A stretch of 6,753 nt of DNA from an uncultured Clostridium sp. (GCA_945610215.1 CALYZR010000032.1:1-6753), one strand, 5' to 3'. Numbered from the stretch's first letter, positions 1 to 5,616 are shown. The notes: generated by a model not told the origin, from the sequence alone. Program-made: numbers and translations.

Positions 1-677
1 GTTTATTAAATAGTTCTTCGAGTCCTTGTGCTATTTTAGGTGGTGTAAATAATAAATCCACACAAGAGTTATATGCTTCTTCTAGTATATATAATTCAGA
101 AGGTTCTTACAAAGCCGATGAAACTCCTATTATTAGTCCAAATGGTATTGAAAATATGGGACTTGCAGTATTTAATGGTGATAAACTTGTTGGAGAACTT
201 GATGGTTCACAGACACTATCTCATCTACTTGTAACCAATAATTTAAAAAGTGCTGTAATTAGTATTCCCAATCCATATAAGCAAAATAGTGTAATTAGTA
301 TATATATTACTCAAACTAAAAAAACTAAAAACTCTTTACAATTTTTAAATAATTATCCCTATATCACATGTAATATTGCTATAACTGGTAATATTTTATC
401 TCTTGAAGAAGGTTTAGATTATTCAAATGAAGATGTTCTAAAAACCATAGAAGAATATGCAAATTCATATTTAGAGCAAAACATTCTTTCTTATTTATAT
501 AAAACTTCTAAAGAATATAAGACTGATATTGCAAATTTGGGTAAATATGGATTAAAAAATTATTTAACTTGGAAAGATTGGGCTGATTCTAATTGGTCTT
601 CTAATTATCAAAATAGTTTTTTTACTGTTAATGTTGATAGTACAATTCAAAGTGGTCAATTGTTTACAAAAATATAA
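1..677 (+). CDS. Ger(x)C family germinant-receptor C subunit, 5'-truncated by the window
   Basis: The frame is open from base 3 to a TAA at 675-677, giving 224 residues with no start in the window. An ATG at 156 is internal. The segment around fragment residues 52-63 (GLAVFNGDKLVGEL) matches the hallmark 'G-A-VF-K-DKLVGEL' of the Ger(x)C (Spore_GerAC) C-terminal domain. The family-typical ISIPNP stretch, the LSYLYKTSKEYKTDI helix, GKYGLKNYLTW and a final SFF-V-V-hydrophobic strand follow in the expected order. Family members are lipoproteins of the spore inner membrane. They form germinant receptors with the A and B membrane subunits and signal nutrient presence. The signal peptide, lipobox cysteine and N-terminal domain, if present, lie outside the window. 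The fragment is about the length of the C-terminal half of a normal protein of some 370-400 residues and shows no frameshift. The match to the family is strong; which receptor it belongs to cannot be told. Confidence 0.88.
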   Translation, partial: LLNSSSSPCAILGGVNNKSTQELYASSSIYNSEGSYKADETPIISPNGIENMGLAVFNGDKLVGELDGSQTLSHLLVTNNLKSAVISIPNPYKQNSVISIYITQTKKTKNSLQFLNNYPYITCNIAITGNILSLEEGLDYSNEDVLKTIEEYANSYLEQNILSYLYKTSKEYKTDIANLGKYGLKNYLTWKDWADSNWSSNYQNSFFTVNVDSTIQSGQLFTKI

Positions 678-709
678 ATTTATAATAATCTTTTGGAGGA
701 TTTATTAAA

Positions 710-880
710 ATGCGAATTTTAGTTGCTATTTTATCTTTTATTATTTTTATGAAAACTTTTACTTATGGTCTTTATGAATTTAAAAATTGTAAGAATAAAA
801 GTGCTGCGATTACATTGTTTTTATTTGCTACATTATCACTAATTTTTCCTAATTTAATTGTTTTTATAAGAGGTGTTTAA
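710..880 (+). CDS. small two-helix membrane protein, possible germinant-receptor D-type subunit
   Basis: A 56-codon frame starts at ATG 710 with a good ribosome site (GGAGG at 695-699, ten bases before the ATG), 32 nt after the Ger(x)C stop, and ends at TAA 878-880. The protein is strongly hydrophobic in two blocks, about residues 3-20 and 33-53. A short polar loop with Lys, Asn and Cys (residues 23-31, EFKNCKNKS) separates them, which predicts two transmembrane helices and no cleavable signal. I do not recognise it by sequence. Small two-helix proteins of about 55-80 residues, called D subunits, are encoded in some Bacillus and clostridial germinant-receptor operons. Size, topology and position make that the best guess. 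The gene is the last in its transcription unit, with a terminator stem starting three bases after the stop. The reading frame is well supported; the function is inference. Confidence 0.7.
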   Translation: MRILVAILSFIIFMKTFTYGLYEFKNCKNKSAAITLFLFATLSLIFPNLIVFIRGV

Positions 881-882
881 AG

Positions 883-933
883 AATTAAGGATGTATTTAA
901 AATTATAATTTAATTTTAAATACATCCTTAATT
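883..933. terminator. bidirectional terminator between convergent operons
   Basis: A perfect inverted repeat of 23 bp (883-905 and 911-933) with a 5-nt loop sits in the 59-nt gap between the stop of the + strand small membrane gene and the stop of rplQ on the - strand. Both exits from the stem are T-rich but broken (TTTAATAATT rightward, TTCTTT leftward). The stem is mostly A-T with a GGATGT core. Its position between two converging genes fits shared, two-way Rho-independent termination. Confidence 0.8.
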
Positions 934-939
934 TAATAA

Positions 940-1464
940 TTATACTAACTTTAAAATTACTTTTTCAGCATTGTCGCCTTTTCTAGCTCCAATTTTTATT
1001 ATTTGTGTATATCCACCTACTCTATCTTTATATTTTTCTGCTATTTCTCCAAATAATTTTGCTGTTAAATCGATATTTTTTCCATCTGAATCTTTTACTT
1101 TGTTTATTTTTGTCATTATTTTCTTTCTAGCATTTAATCTAGATGGCATATCTTTTTGTCTTTTTTCAGTAGTTTCTTCTTTTACTACTTTTAAATATTC
1201 TTTACCATTTTTACTTGTTACTTTTTCTGTTACTTTATTTCCTTTACTGTCAAGTTTTGCTTTTACTACTTTAACTTCTACTTCTTCAAAGTTGTCTTTT
1301 TCTTTTATTGCTAATGCAATTATACTATCAACTATTGATTTAACTTCTTTTGCTCTTGCTTCAGTTGTTTCAATTTGATTATGTAATATTAAATCAGTAG
1401 TTTGGTTTCTTAATATTGCTAATCTTTGATCAGTAGGTCTTCCAAGTTTTCTGTTTATTGCCAA
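940..1464 (-). CDS. rplQ: 50S ribosomal protein L17 with long internal insertion
   Basis: Encodes large-subunit protein L17, which lies near the peptide exit tunnel. The N-terminus (RKLGRPTDQR) and C-terminus (GGYTQIIKIGARKGDNAEKVILKLV) are typical. Between them lie about 50 extra Lys/Glu-rich residues (roughly 54-106) before the conserved SRLNARKK segment. The protein is therefore 174 residues long, against about 120 in Bacillus; I recall similar insertions in Lachnospiraceae-type Clostridia. The start chosen is TTG 1464-1462. An in-frame ATG at 1473 directly abuts the ribosome site AAGGAGG (1474-1480) with zero spacing, whereas the TTG is nine bases from it and gives the family-like start M-AINRKLGR. 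It begins one base after the rpoA stop, so the two are probably translationally coupled. The ATG alternative would give 177 residues. It is the last gene of the operon; the terminator stem begins seven bases past its stop. Confidence 0.93.
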   Translation of the reverse strand: MAINRKLGRPTDQRLAILRNQTTDLILHNQIETTEARAKEVKSIVDSIIALAIKEKDNFEEVEVKVVKAKLDSKGNKVTEKVTSKNGKEYLKVVKEETTEKRQKDMPSRLNARKKIMTKINKVKDSDGKNIDLTAKLFGEIAEKYKDRVGGYTQIIKIGARKGDNAEKVILKLV

Positions 1465-1465
1465 T

Positions 1466-2413
1466 TTATTCATCCTCCTTTACAAAATCCAATCCTAATG
1501 AATGTAATTTGTTTGTAACTTCATCTAATGATTTTTTACCTAGATTTCTTACTTTCATCATATCTGCTTCTGATCTGCTTGCTAAATCTTCAACATTAAC
1601 AATTCCTGCTCTTTTCAAACAATTATAGCTTCTTACAGATAATTCTAATTCTTCTATTGGCATTTCTAATACTTTTTCTTTCTTAGATTCTTCTTTTTCT
1701 ACCATTACTTGTGTATTTTTAGCAGTTTCTGATAAATCTACAAATAATTCTAAATGCCCTGTCATTACTTTTGCAGCTAAGCTTAGTGCTTCATAAGCTT
1801 TTAAACTACCATCTGTCCAAACTTCAATTGTTAATTTATCATAGTCAACTGTTTGACCTACTCTTGTATTTTCAACAGAATAATTTACCTTTTTTACAGG
1901 TGTAAAAATTGAGTCTATTGGAATTACATCTATTGCCTGATTTGCTTCTTTATTTTTTTCTGCTACATTATATCCTCTACCTTTATCTGCTGTCATATCT
2001 ATTACAAGATGTCCGCCTTCTGCAACTGTTGCAATATGTAAGTCTTTATTTAAAACTTCTACTGTTCCATCTGTAATAATATCTCCTGCTGTAACTTCTC
2101 CTTCACCTTTGAAATCAATTTTTAATGTTTTTTGTTCATTGTCAAAAGATTTTAATCTTACACTTTTTAAATTTACTATGATTTCTGGAACATCTTCTAC
2201 AACATTTGGTATTGTAGAAAACTCATGAACAACTCCATCTATTTTTATAGTTGTTATCGCTGTTCCAGGCAATGAAGATAACAAGATTCTTCTTAAAGAA
2301 TTTCCTATTGTCATTCCATATCCACGTTCTAGTGGTTCACAAACAAATTTTGCATAGTTCTCTTCATCATTTGCTGCTAGACATTCTATATTTGGTTTTT
2401 CAAATTCAATCAT
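1466..2413 (-). CDS. rpoA: DNA-directed RNA polymerase subunit alpha
   Basis: At 315 residues it has the standard length for alpha. The N-terminal domain (about 1-228) dimerises and nucleates assembly of beta and beta'; it contains the conserved block [22 protein letters not shown] (residues 29-50). A Lys/Glu-rich flexible linker (about 229-250) leads to the C-terminal domain (about 252-312), which has two helix-hairpin-helix-like motifs. Its UP-element and activator contacts are kept: Arg261 and Asn264 in [11 protein letters not shown], and Gly292-Lys293-Lys294-Ser295 in NLGKKSL, equivalent to E. coli R265, N268 and G296-S299. The ATG start has AGGAGG at 2425-2430, a rather long 11 bases upstream. 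It follows rpsD after 81 nt and its stop lies one base before the TTG of rplQ. Confidence 0.98.
   Translation of the reverse strand: MIEFEKPNIECLAANDEENYAKFVCEPLERGYGMTIGNSLRRILLSSLPGTAITTIKIDGVVHEFSTIPNVVEDVPEIIVNLKSVRLKSFDNEQKTLKIDFKGEGEVTAGDIITDGTVEVLNKDLHIATVAEGGHLVIDMTADKGRGYNVAEKNKEANQAIDVIPIDSIFTPVKKVNYSVENTRVGQTVDYDKLTIEVWTDGSLKAYEALSLAAKVMTGHLELFVDLSETAKNTQVMVEKEESKKEKVLEMPIEELELSVRSYNCLKRAGIVNVEDLASRSEADMMKVRNLGKKSLDEVTNKLHSLGLDFVKEDE
1474..1480 (-). promoter_or_regulatory. ribosome binding site that decides the rplQ start
   Basis: AAGGAGG, a near-full match to the 16S 3' end, lies inside the last codons of rpoA. Nothing separates it from ATG 1473, which is too close for initiation. 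TTG 1464 is nine bases away and directly follows the rpoA stop. Confidence 0.7.
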
Positions 2414-2462
2414 TTATTTTTTAACCTCCTAATTTAGTTTTGTATTTAGAAATTTAAATATG

Positions 2463-2497
2463 TTTTCTAAATTCCAAATTCTAAATTCTAAATTCTA
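2463..2497. repeat. 7-bp tandem repeat over the rpsD stop codon
   Basis: Unit AATTCTA on the + strand (TAGAATT on the coding strand). Copies at 2477-2483, 2484-2490 and 2491-2497 are perfect, 2470-2476 has one change (AATTCCA), and 2463-2469 is a degraded fifth (TTTTCTA). The first unit supplies the TAG stop of rpsD (2495-2497), so the rest of the array lies in the 81-nt rpsD-rpoA spacer. A 9-bp stem (2444-2452 with 2464-2472, 11-nt loop) overlaps its far end. Slippage would change the spacer length before the rpoA ribosome site but not the S4 protein. Confidence 0.75.
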
Positions 2498-3121
2498 TTT
2501 AGAATACAACTCAACAATTAAATGCTCTTCAACTGGTAAGTCAACATCTTCTCTTTCTGCTAATCTTACTACTTTAACTTCTAATTTTTCGTTGTTCTTT
2601 TCTAGCCATTCTGGAATTGGTTTGCTGCTATTTATTTCAGCATTTTCTTTTGCTATTTTGCTATCCTTTTTATTTTCTCTAACAGAGATTACATCTCCTG
2701 GTTTTACTAGATATGATGCTATATCTGTTTTTATTCCATTTACATCAAAATGTCCATGGTTTACTAATTGTCTCGCTTGTGCTCTTGATGTTCCAAATCC
2801 TGCTCTATATACTACGTTATCTAATCTACTTTCTAGTATTTGTAGTAAGTTTTCACCTGTTATACCTTTTTTATTTTCTGCCATTTCAAAATATTTTCTA
2901 AATTGCTTTTCTCCTACTCCATAAAAAGCCTTTGTTTTTTGTTTTTCTCTTAACTGTGTACCGTATTCAGAAAGTTTTTTCTTTCCTTGTCCATGTTCAC
3001 CTGGTGCATAATTTCTTCTTGTTACACTACATTTGTCTGAATAGCATCTAGAACCTTTTAAGAACAATTTTTGTCCTTCTCTACGGCATATACGACATTG
3101 TTCGTCTTTATATCTTGACAT
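2495..3121 (-). CDS. rpsD: 30S ribosomal protein S4, zinc-ribbon type
   Basis: S4 starts 30S assembly by binding the five-helix junction in the 16S 5' domain. In many bacteria it also represses translation of its own operon. The 208 residues fit the family (about 200-208). Four cysteines near the N-terminus (Cys9, Cys12, Cys26, Cys31) form the zinc site of the 'C+' S4 type. The S4 RNA-binding domain spans about residues 98-160 ([35 protein letters not shown]). The C-terminal tail ends [14 protein letters not shown], with the usual IVE-YS ending. ATG start, with AGAAAGGAG (3129-3137) seven bases upstream. It follows rpsK after 25 nt. The stop is a TAG created by a 7-bp repeat unit, unlike the TAA used by the neighbouring genes. 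Confidence 0.98.
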   Translation of the reverse strand: MSRYKDEQCRICRREGQKLFLKGSRCYSDKCSVTRRNYAPGEHGQGKKKLSEYGTQLREKQKTKAFYGVGEKQFRKYFEMAENKKGITGENLLQILESRLDNVVYRAGFGTSRAQARQLVNHGHFDVNGIKTDIASYLVKPGDVISVRENKKDSKIAKENAEINSSKPIPEWLEKNNEKLEVKVVRLAEREDVDLPVEEHLIVELYSK

Positions 3122-3146
3122 TTTAAATCTCCTTTCTTAGTAAATG

Positions 3147-3542
3147 TTATACTCTTCTTGTTTTTGGTGGTCTACAACCATTGTGTGGTATTGGTGTTAC
3201 GTCTTTTATCATACTTATTTCTAATCCTGCTGTTTGAAGTGATCTTATTGCTGCTTCACGACCAGATCCTGGTCCTTTTACATATACTTCTACTGATTTT
3301 AATCCATGTTCCATTCCTGCTTTTGCAGCTGTTAATGCAGCTTCTCCTGCTGCAAATGGTGTGCTTTTTCTAGAACCTTTAAATCCTAATTCTCCAGCAC
3401 TTGCCCAAGAAATAACATTTCCTTTTTCATCAGTTATTGTAACTATTGTATTATTAAAACTAGAATGAATATGTGCTGCACCTTTTTCTATGTTTTTTCT
3501 ATCTCTTCTTCTAGTAACTTTTTTTGCTGCTACTTTTGCCAT
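3147..3542 (-). CDS. rpsK: 30S ribosomal protein S11
   Basis: S11 sits on the 30S platform next to the E site and the mRNA Shine-Dalgarno helix. The 131 residues match the usual length (about 129-131). Hallmarks are a basic N-terminus ([15 protein letters not shown]), [16 protein letters not shown] at about 22-37, [15 protein letters not shown] at about 51-65, [15 protein letters not shown] at about 88-102, and the C-terminal [17 protein letters not shown]. The last block carries the Asn-Gly pair that is iso-aspartate modified in E. coli S11. ATG start, with GGAAGGAG (3553-3560) upstream at the long end of normal spacing. The 145-nt gap from rpsM is much larger than the 25 nt to rpsD and is foldable (see 3582-3648). 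Confidence 0.98.
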   Translation of the reverse strand: MAKVAAKKVTRRRDRKNIEKGAAHIHSSFNNTIVTITDEKGNVISWASAGELGFKGSRKSTPFAAGEAALTAAKAGMEHGLKSVEVYVKGPGSGREAAIRSLQTAGLEISMIKDVTPIPHNGCRPPKTRRV

Positions 3543-3581
3543 AATCTATTTACTCCTTCCTTTTTTGAGTTTTTTAAGGTA

Positions 3582-3648
3582 TGGGAACACAGCTTTCCAT
3601 CTGTCACTTCTTTATAGAGGAAATATGTTTCCCCTTATGAATTAGTGA
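3582..3648 (-). promoter_or_regulatory. candidate structured leader before rpsK
   Basis: In the coding-strand RNA of the 145-nt rpsM-rpsK spacer, an 8-bp hairpin with one G-U pair (3616-3623 with 3628-3635, 4-nt loop) is enclosed by a 5-bp helix TCACT/AGTGA (3644-3648 with 3604-3608). A second, imperfect hairpin follows (3594-3599 with 3582-3587, one mismatch). The stretch is also less A-T-rich than neighbouring spacers. No clear promoter or terminator is visible. A cis-acting RNA controlling rpsK-rpsD-rpoA-rplQ is possible, for instance as an S4 target, but I do not recognise a known family. Confidence 0.35.
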
Positions 3649-3687
3649 TGTCGGTTTTTCTGTTTTCTCCATAATTTAACTTTTTCA

Positions 3688-4050
3688 TTATTTCTTTTTG
3701 CTTACTAATTTTCTAGGACCTTTTCTTGTACGTGCATTTGTTTTTGTTCTTTGTCCTCTTACAGGTAATCCTCTTCTATGTCTTATTCCTCTGAAACATC
3801 CTATTTCTGTAAGTCTTTTGATATTCAATGCAACTTCTCTTCTTAAATCACCTTCAACTTTATAGTTTTCCATTGCATTTCTTATTGCTTGTACTTGATC
3901 ATCTGTTAAGTCTTTTACCCTAGTATCTGGGTTAACTTTAGCTTCTGCTAAAATTTTGTTTGAACTTGTTCTTCCTATTCCATAAATATATGTAAGTCCT
4001 ATTTCAACCCTTTTTTCTTTAGGTAAATCTACACCTGCTATACGAGCCAT
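3688..4050 (-). CDS. rpsM: 30S ribosomal protein S13
   Basis: S13 is in the 30S head, forms bridges to the 50S subunit and touches the P-site tRNA. The 120 residues (Bacillus 121) begin [26 protein letters not shown]. They contain the helix-two-turn-helix region, [13 protein letters not shown], the conserved basic block [19 protein letters not shown], and the tail [16 protein letters not shown] that reaches toward the tRNA. The start is ATG 4050. A GTG three codons upstream (4059) lies inside the ribosome site GAGGTG and would add only MKR, so it is rejected. The gene follows rpmJ after an unusually long 225 nt that contains foldable sequence. Confidence 0.98.
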   Translation of the reverse strand: MARIAGVDLPKEKRVEIGLTYIYGIGRTSSNKILAEAKVNPDTRVKDLTDDQVQAIRNAMENYKVEGDLRREVALNIKRLTEIGCFRGIRHRRGLPVRGQRTKTNARTRKGPRKLVSKKK

Positions 4051-4056
4051 TCTTTT

Positions 4057-4062
4057 CACCTC
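4057..4062 (-). promoter_or_regulatory. ribosome binding site that decides the rpsM start
   Basis: GAGGTG ends six bases before ATG 4050. It overlaps GTG 4059, which is therefore part of the ribosome site and not the start. Confidence 0.75.
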
Positions 4063-4169
4063 TTTAATTATTTTTATTGTTCTTTCGATAATACATTGCT
4101 GATTGAATTAATTAGTTTAATTAGTATAATTTGAAATGTAATTAAACTGGATTGTATATATAATAAATA

Positions 4170-4223
4170 AAATAGATAATTTTCCCTTGCATAAAATTGC
4201 TTGGAACAGCCGCTACTCTATTT
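4170..4223 (-). promoter_or_regulatory. candidate structured leader before rpsM
   Basis: Within the 225-nt rpmJ-rpsM spacer, the only GC-richer island (about 4183-4216) is enclosed on the coding strand by a 7-bp helix, AAATAGA (4217-4223) with TCTATTT (4170-4176). Inside it, TTCC (4203-4206) pairs with GGAA (4182-4185), and an internal loop separates these from GCA/TGC (4198-4200 with 4189-4191) and a 6-nt loop. The island also carries GTAGCGGCTG unpaired between the two helices. The position, before the first small-subunit gene of the alpha part of the operon, is where S4 feedback acts in E. coli. The fold does not visibly copy that pseudoknot. This is inference from hand pairing. Confidence 0.4.
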
Positions 4224-4249
4224 ATATTATTAACATTGTTATACAACAA
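4221..4249 (-). promoter_or_regulatory. weak candidate promoter before rpsM
   Basis: TTGTTG (4244-4249), 17 bases, then TATAAA (4221-4226) reads toward rpsM. The -10 is 5/6 but the -35 only 3/6, in very A-T-rich DNA where chance matches are common. It overlaps the 5' side of the candidate leader fold, so a transcript from it would begin inside that structure. Confidence 0.25.
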
Positions 4250-4250
4250 A

Positions 4251-4274
4251 TAATCTAATAAAAATATTAGATTA
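4251..4274 (-). terminator. hairpin directly after rpmJ (weak terminator or attenuator)
   Basis: A perfect 10-bp stem (4251-4260 with 4265-4274, 4-nt loop) begins one base past the rpmJ stop. Only one pair is G-C, and the following T run on the coding strand is just three bases. Full termination is unlikely; partial read-through control or mRNA 3'-end protection of infA-rpmJ is more plausible. Confidence 0.45.
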
Positions 4275-4275
4275 C

Positions 4276-4389
4276 TTATCCTTGTCTTTGTTTGTGTTTA
4301 GGATTTTCACATATAACCCTTGTAACACCTTTTCTTTTTATTATTTTGCATTTTTCACATATTTTTTTAACTGATGGTCTTACTTTCAT
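4276..4389 (-). CDS. rpmJ: 50S ribosomal protein L36, zinc type
   Basis: A 37-residue protein starting [15 protein letters not shown], the standard length and sequence for bacterial L36. The zinc ribbon is complete: Cys11, Cys14, Cys27 and His32 (C-X2-C-X12-C-X4-H), so this is the zinc-binding C+ form and not the zinc-free paralogue made in zinc shortage. L36 binds 23S rRNA late in 50S assembly, near the base of the L7/L12 stalk. ATG start, with GAGGTG (4395-4400) five bases upstream. It lies 43 nt after infA, as in most Firmicutes, and a short hairpin begins immediately after its TAA. Confidence 0.97.
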   Translation of the reverse strand: MKVRPSVKKICEKCKIIKRKGVTRVICENPKHKQRQG

Positions 4390-4432
4390 TTTTTCACCTC
4401 ATTTATTTTAGTAAATTTTTGTATTAATTATT

Positions 4433-4651
4433 TTATTTTGCTCTCCATGTAATACGTCCACGATTCAAGTCGTATGGAGAAAGTTCAAGTTTTACTTTAT
4501 CTCCTGGTAATATTTTTATATAATTCATTCTAAGCTTTCCAGAAATGTGTGCTAAAACTTGATGTCCATTTTCTAATTCTACTTTAAAATTTGTATTTGG
4601 TAAAGCTTCTACTACTGTACCTTCTACTTCTATAACATCTTCTTTTGACAA
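4433..4651 (-). CDS. infA: translation initiation factor IF-1
   Basis: A 72-residue, single S1-like OB-fold protein, the exact family length. IF-1 binds the 30S A site and works with IF-2 and IF-3 in start-codon selection. The sequence follows the consensus throughout: [67 protein letters not shown]. The ending is ITWRAK where Bacillus has ITYRYK. The start is TTG (4649-4651), nine bases after GGAGG (4661-4665). No in-frame ATG or GTG lies nearby, and the residue is the family's Met1 before SKEDVIE. A perfect sigma-A promoter lies just upstream, so infA probably begins its own transcript as well as being read through from map. Confidence 0.97.
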   Translation of the reverse strand: MSKEDVIEVEGTVVEALPNTNFKVELENGHQVLAHISGKLRMNYIKILPGDKVKLELSPYDLNRGRITWRAK

Positions 4652-4660
4652 AATCTGTTA

Positions 4661-4665
4661 CCTCC
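4661..4665 (-). promoter_or_regulatory. ribosome binding site that decides the infA TTG start
   Basis: GGAGG (within TGGAGGTAA) ends nine bases before TTG 4651-4649. It is the only Shine-Dalgarno match in the 59-nt gap and supports the non-ATG start. Confidence 0.75.
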
Positions 4666-4693
4666 ATTTATTAATACTAAAATTAACCAATAT

Positions 4694-4722
4694 ATTATAT
4701 ACTATTTTCTTTATATTGTCAA
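4694..4722 (-). promoter_or_regulatory. perfect consensus sigma-A promoter for infA and downstream genes
   Basis: TTGACA (4717-4722), exactly 17 bases, then TATAAT (4694-4699): both hexamers and the spacing are ideal. The -35 box is inside map, where it encodes the Leu-Thr two codons before the end, and the map stop lies in the spacer. A transcript would start near 4687, giving a leader of about 35 nt before the infA TTG. It would supply infA, rpmJ and, subject to the hairpins after rpmJ, rpsM to rplQ independently of secY-adk-map. Confidence 0.8.
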
Positions 4723-5478
4723 TATCTCCGGTTCTTTTTCTGTTATTAAAATTGTATTTTCATAGTGTGCAGCTAAACTTCCATCTTCTGATATAATTGT
4801 CCAGCCATCATCTAGTTGTAGAATTCCTGATTTTCCTTGGATTACCATAGGTTCAACTGCTAATGTCATGCCAGGTTCAAGTTTTACACCTCTTCCAGCT
4901 TTTCCGTAATTTGGAATTCCAGGATCTTCATGCATACTTGTTCCTATTCCATGCCCTTGAAATTCTTTTACAACAGAATAACCATTTTTTTCTACATATT
5001 CTCCTATTGCATGTGATATATCTCCAATTTTAAAACCTTTTTTAGCAAATTTTATTCCTTCGAAAAAGGCTTGTTTAGTTACATCTATTAATCTTTTTGT
5101 AGTTTCAGGAACTTTTCCTACAATGTATGTTCTCGCACAGTCCCCATTAAATCCATTTTTATATGCTACTAAATCTATACTTATTATATCTCCATCTCTT
5201 AATATTACTCTTTTGGATGGTATGCCATGTATTACTTCATCATTTACAGATGCACATATTGAGCCTGGAAAATCCATAATTCCTTTTATTCCACTTGGAT
5301 AACCTTTTTCGGCTGGAATTGCTCCATTTTTTCTCATGGTATCTTCTGCAATTTTATCTAATTCATATGTAGATATTCCCGGTCTAATTGCTTTTTCTAT
5401 TTCTTTTTGAGCAAGAGCTGCTATTCTGCATGCTTCTTTCATTAATTCTATTTCTCTTTTTGATTTAATTGTTACCAC
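4711..5478 (-). CDS. map: methionine aminopeptidase, type I
   Basis: Removes the initiator Met from new proteins at the ribosome, using two divalent metal ions. The pita-bread-fold ligands are all present in the 255-residue form: Asp102, Asp113 (NGFNGDCARTY), His176 (GHGIGTSMHEDPGIPNYG), Glu209 (AVEPM) and Glu240 (HYENT), plus the substrate-side His84 (VNDEVIHGIP). It lacks the N-terminal zinc-finger extension of longer bacterial forms. The start chosen is GTG 5478, eight bases after GGAGG (5487-5491). It gives MVTIKSKREIELMK, which lines up with Bacillus MIICKTPRELEIMR. An in-frame ATG at 5493 would give 260 residues but has no ribosome site of its own, and its G is the first base of the GGAGG. 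A 115-bp hairpin element separates the gene from adk. Its final codons contain the -35 box of the infA promoter. Confidence 0.96.
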   Translation of the reverse strand: MVTIKSKREIELMKEACRIAALAQKEIEKAIRPGISTYELDKIAEDTMRKNGAIPAEKGYPSGIKGIMDFPGSICASVNDEVIHGIPSKRVILRDGDIISIDLVAYKNGFNGDCARTYIVGKVPETTKRLIDVTKQAFFEGIKFAKKGFKIGDISHAIGEYVEKNGYSVVKEFQGHGIGTSMHEDPGIPNYGKAGRGVKLEPGMTLAVEPMVIQGKSGILQLDDGWTIISEDGSLAAHYENTILITEKEPEILTI

Positions 5479-5486
5479 AATTATTA

Positions 5487-5491
5487 CCTCC
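5487..5491 (-). promoter_or_regulatory. ribosome binding site that decides the map GTG start
   Basis: GGAGG followed by eight bases (TAATAATT) and GTG 5478. It abuts the terminal inverted repeat at 5492, and together they form the decoy ATG at 5493-5491 (ATGGAGG). Confidence 0.75.
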
Positions 5492-5606
5492 ATAAATTGT
5501 AATTTGTGTGAGGGGGAATTCTAGGGACTGTCCCTTAAAATCACCCATTCGGGGGATTTTTGGGACTGTCCTGAATTCACCCGAATGAACACAAATTACA
5601 ATTTAT
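5492..5606. mobile_element. 115-bp MITE/REP-like palindromic element in the adk-map spacer
   Basis: Perfect 18-bp terminal inverted repeats (5492-5509 and 5589-5606, ATAAATTGTAATTTGTGT) enclose a nested dyad. Inside are GGG/CCC, GAATTC at 5516-5521 and 5573-5578, a 10-bp motif GGGACTGTCC twice (5524-5533 and 5562-5571) and a central stem AAAATC-CCC (5537-5546 with 5551-5560, one mismatch) with loop ATTC. The whole unit folds as one long imperfect hairpin. The core is clearly richer in G-C than the flanks, which suggests an inserted element. There is no reading frame, so any movement would need a transposase in trans. A TA target duplication (5493-5494 and 5604-5605) is possible but cannot be separated from the repeat ends. 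The GGGACTGTCC core resembles REP-like repeats I recall from Firmicutes; that link is inference. Confidence 0.7.
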
Positions 5607-5616
5607 ATTAATCTAA

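Noticed and set aside
156..677. A complete 173-residue gene starting at ATG 156
   Set aside because: The same frame is open to base 3, the upstream residues are coding-like, there is no ribosome site before 156, and the family domain begins just upstream. It is an internal Met of a longer protein.
971..1378. Open + strand frame of 135 codons opposite rplQ
   Set aside because: Antisense shadow of rplQ: low-complexity Phe/Ser/Leu-rich translation, no ribosome site, and the opposite strand is a clear ribosomal protein. The + strand frames opposite rpsD, rpsK and adk are rejected for the same reason.
4051..4059. GTG 4059 as rpsM start
   Set aside because: The GTG is part of the ribosome site GAGGTG; the family start MARIAGVD begins at ATG 4050.
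4060..4275. E. coli-type alpha-operon S4 pseudoknot, T-box or metabolite riboswitch before rpsM
   Set aside because: I could not find the defining conserved blocks of any of these. Only a generic hand-drawn fold is supported, so no family name is given.
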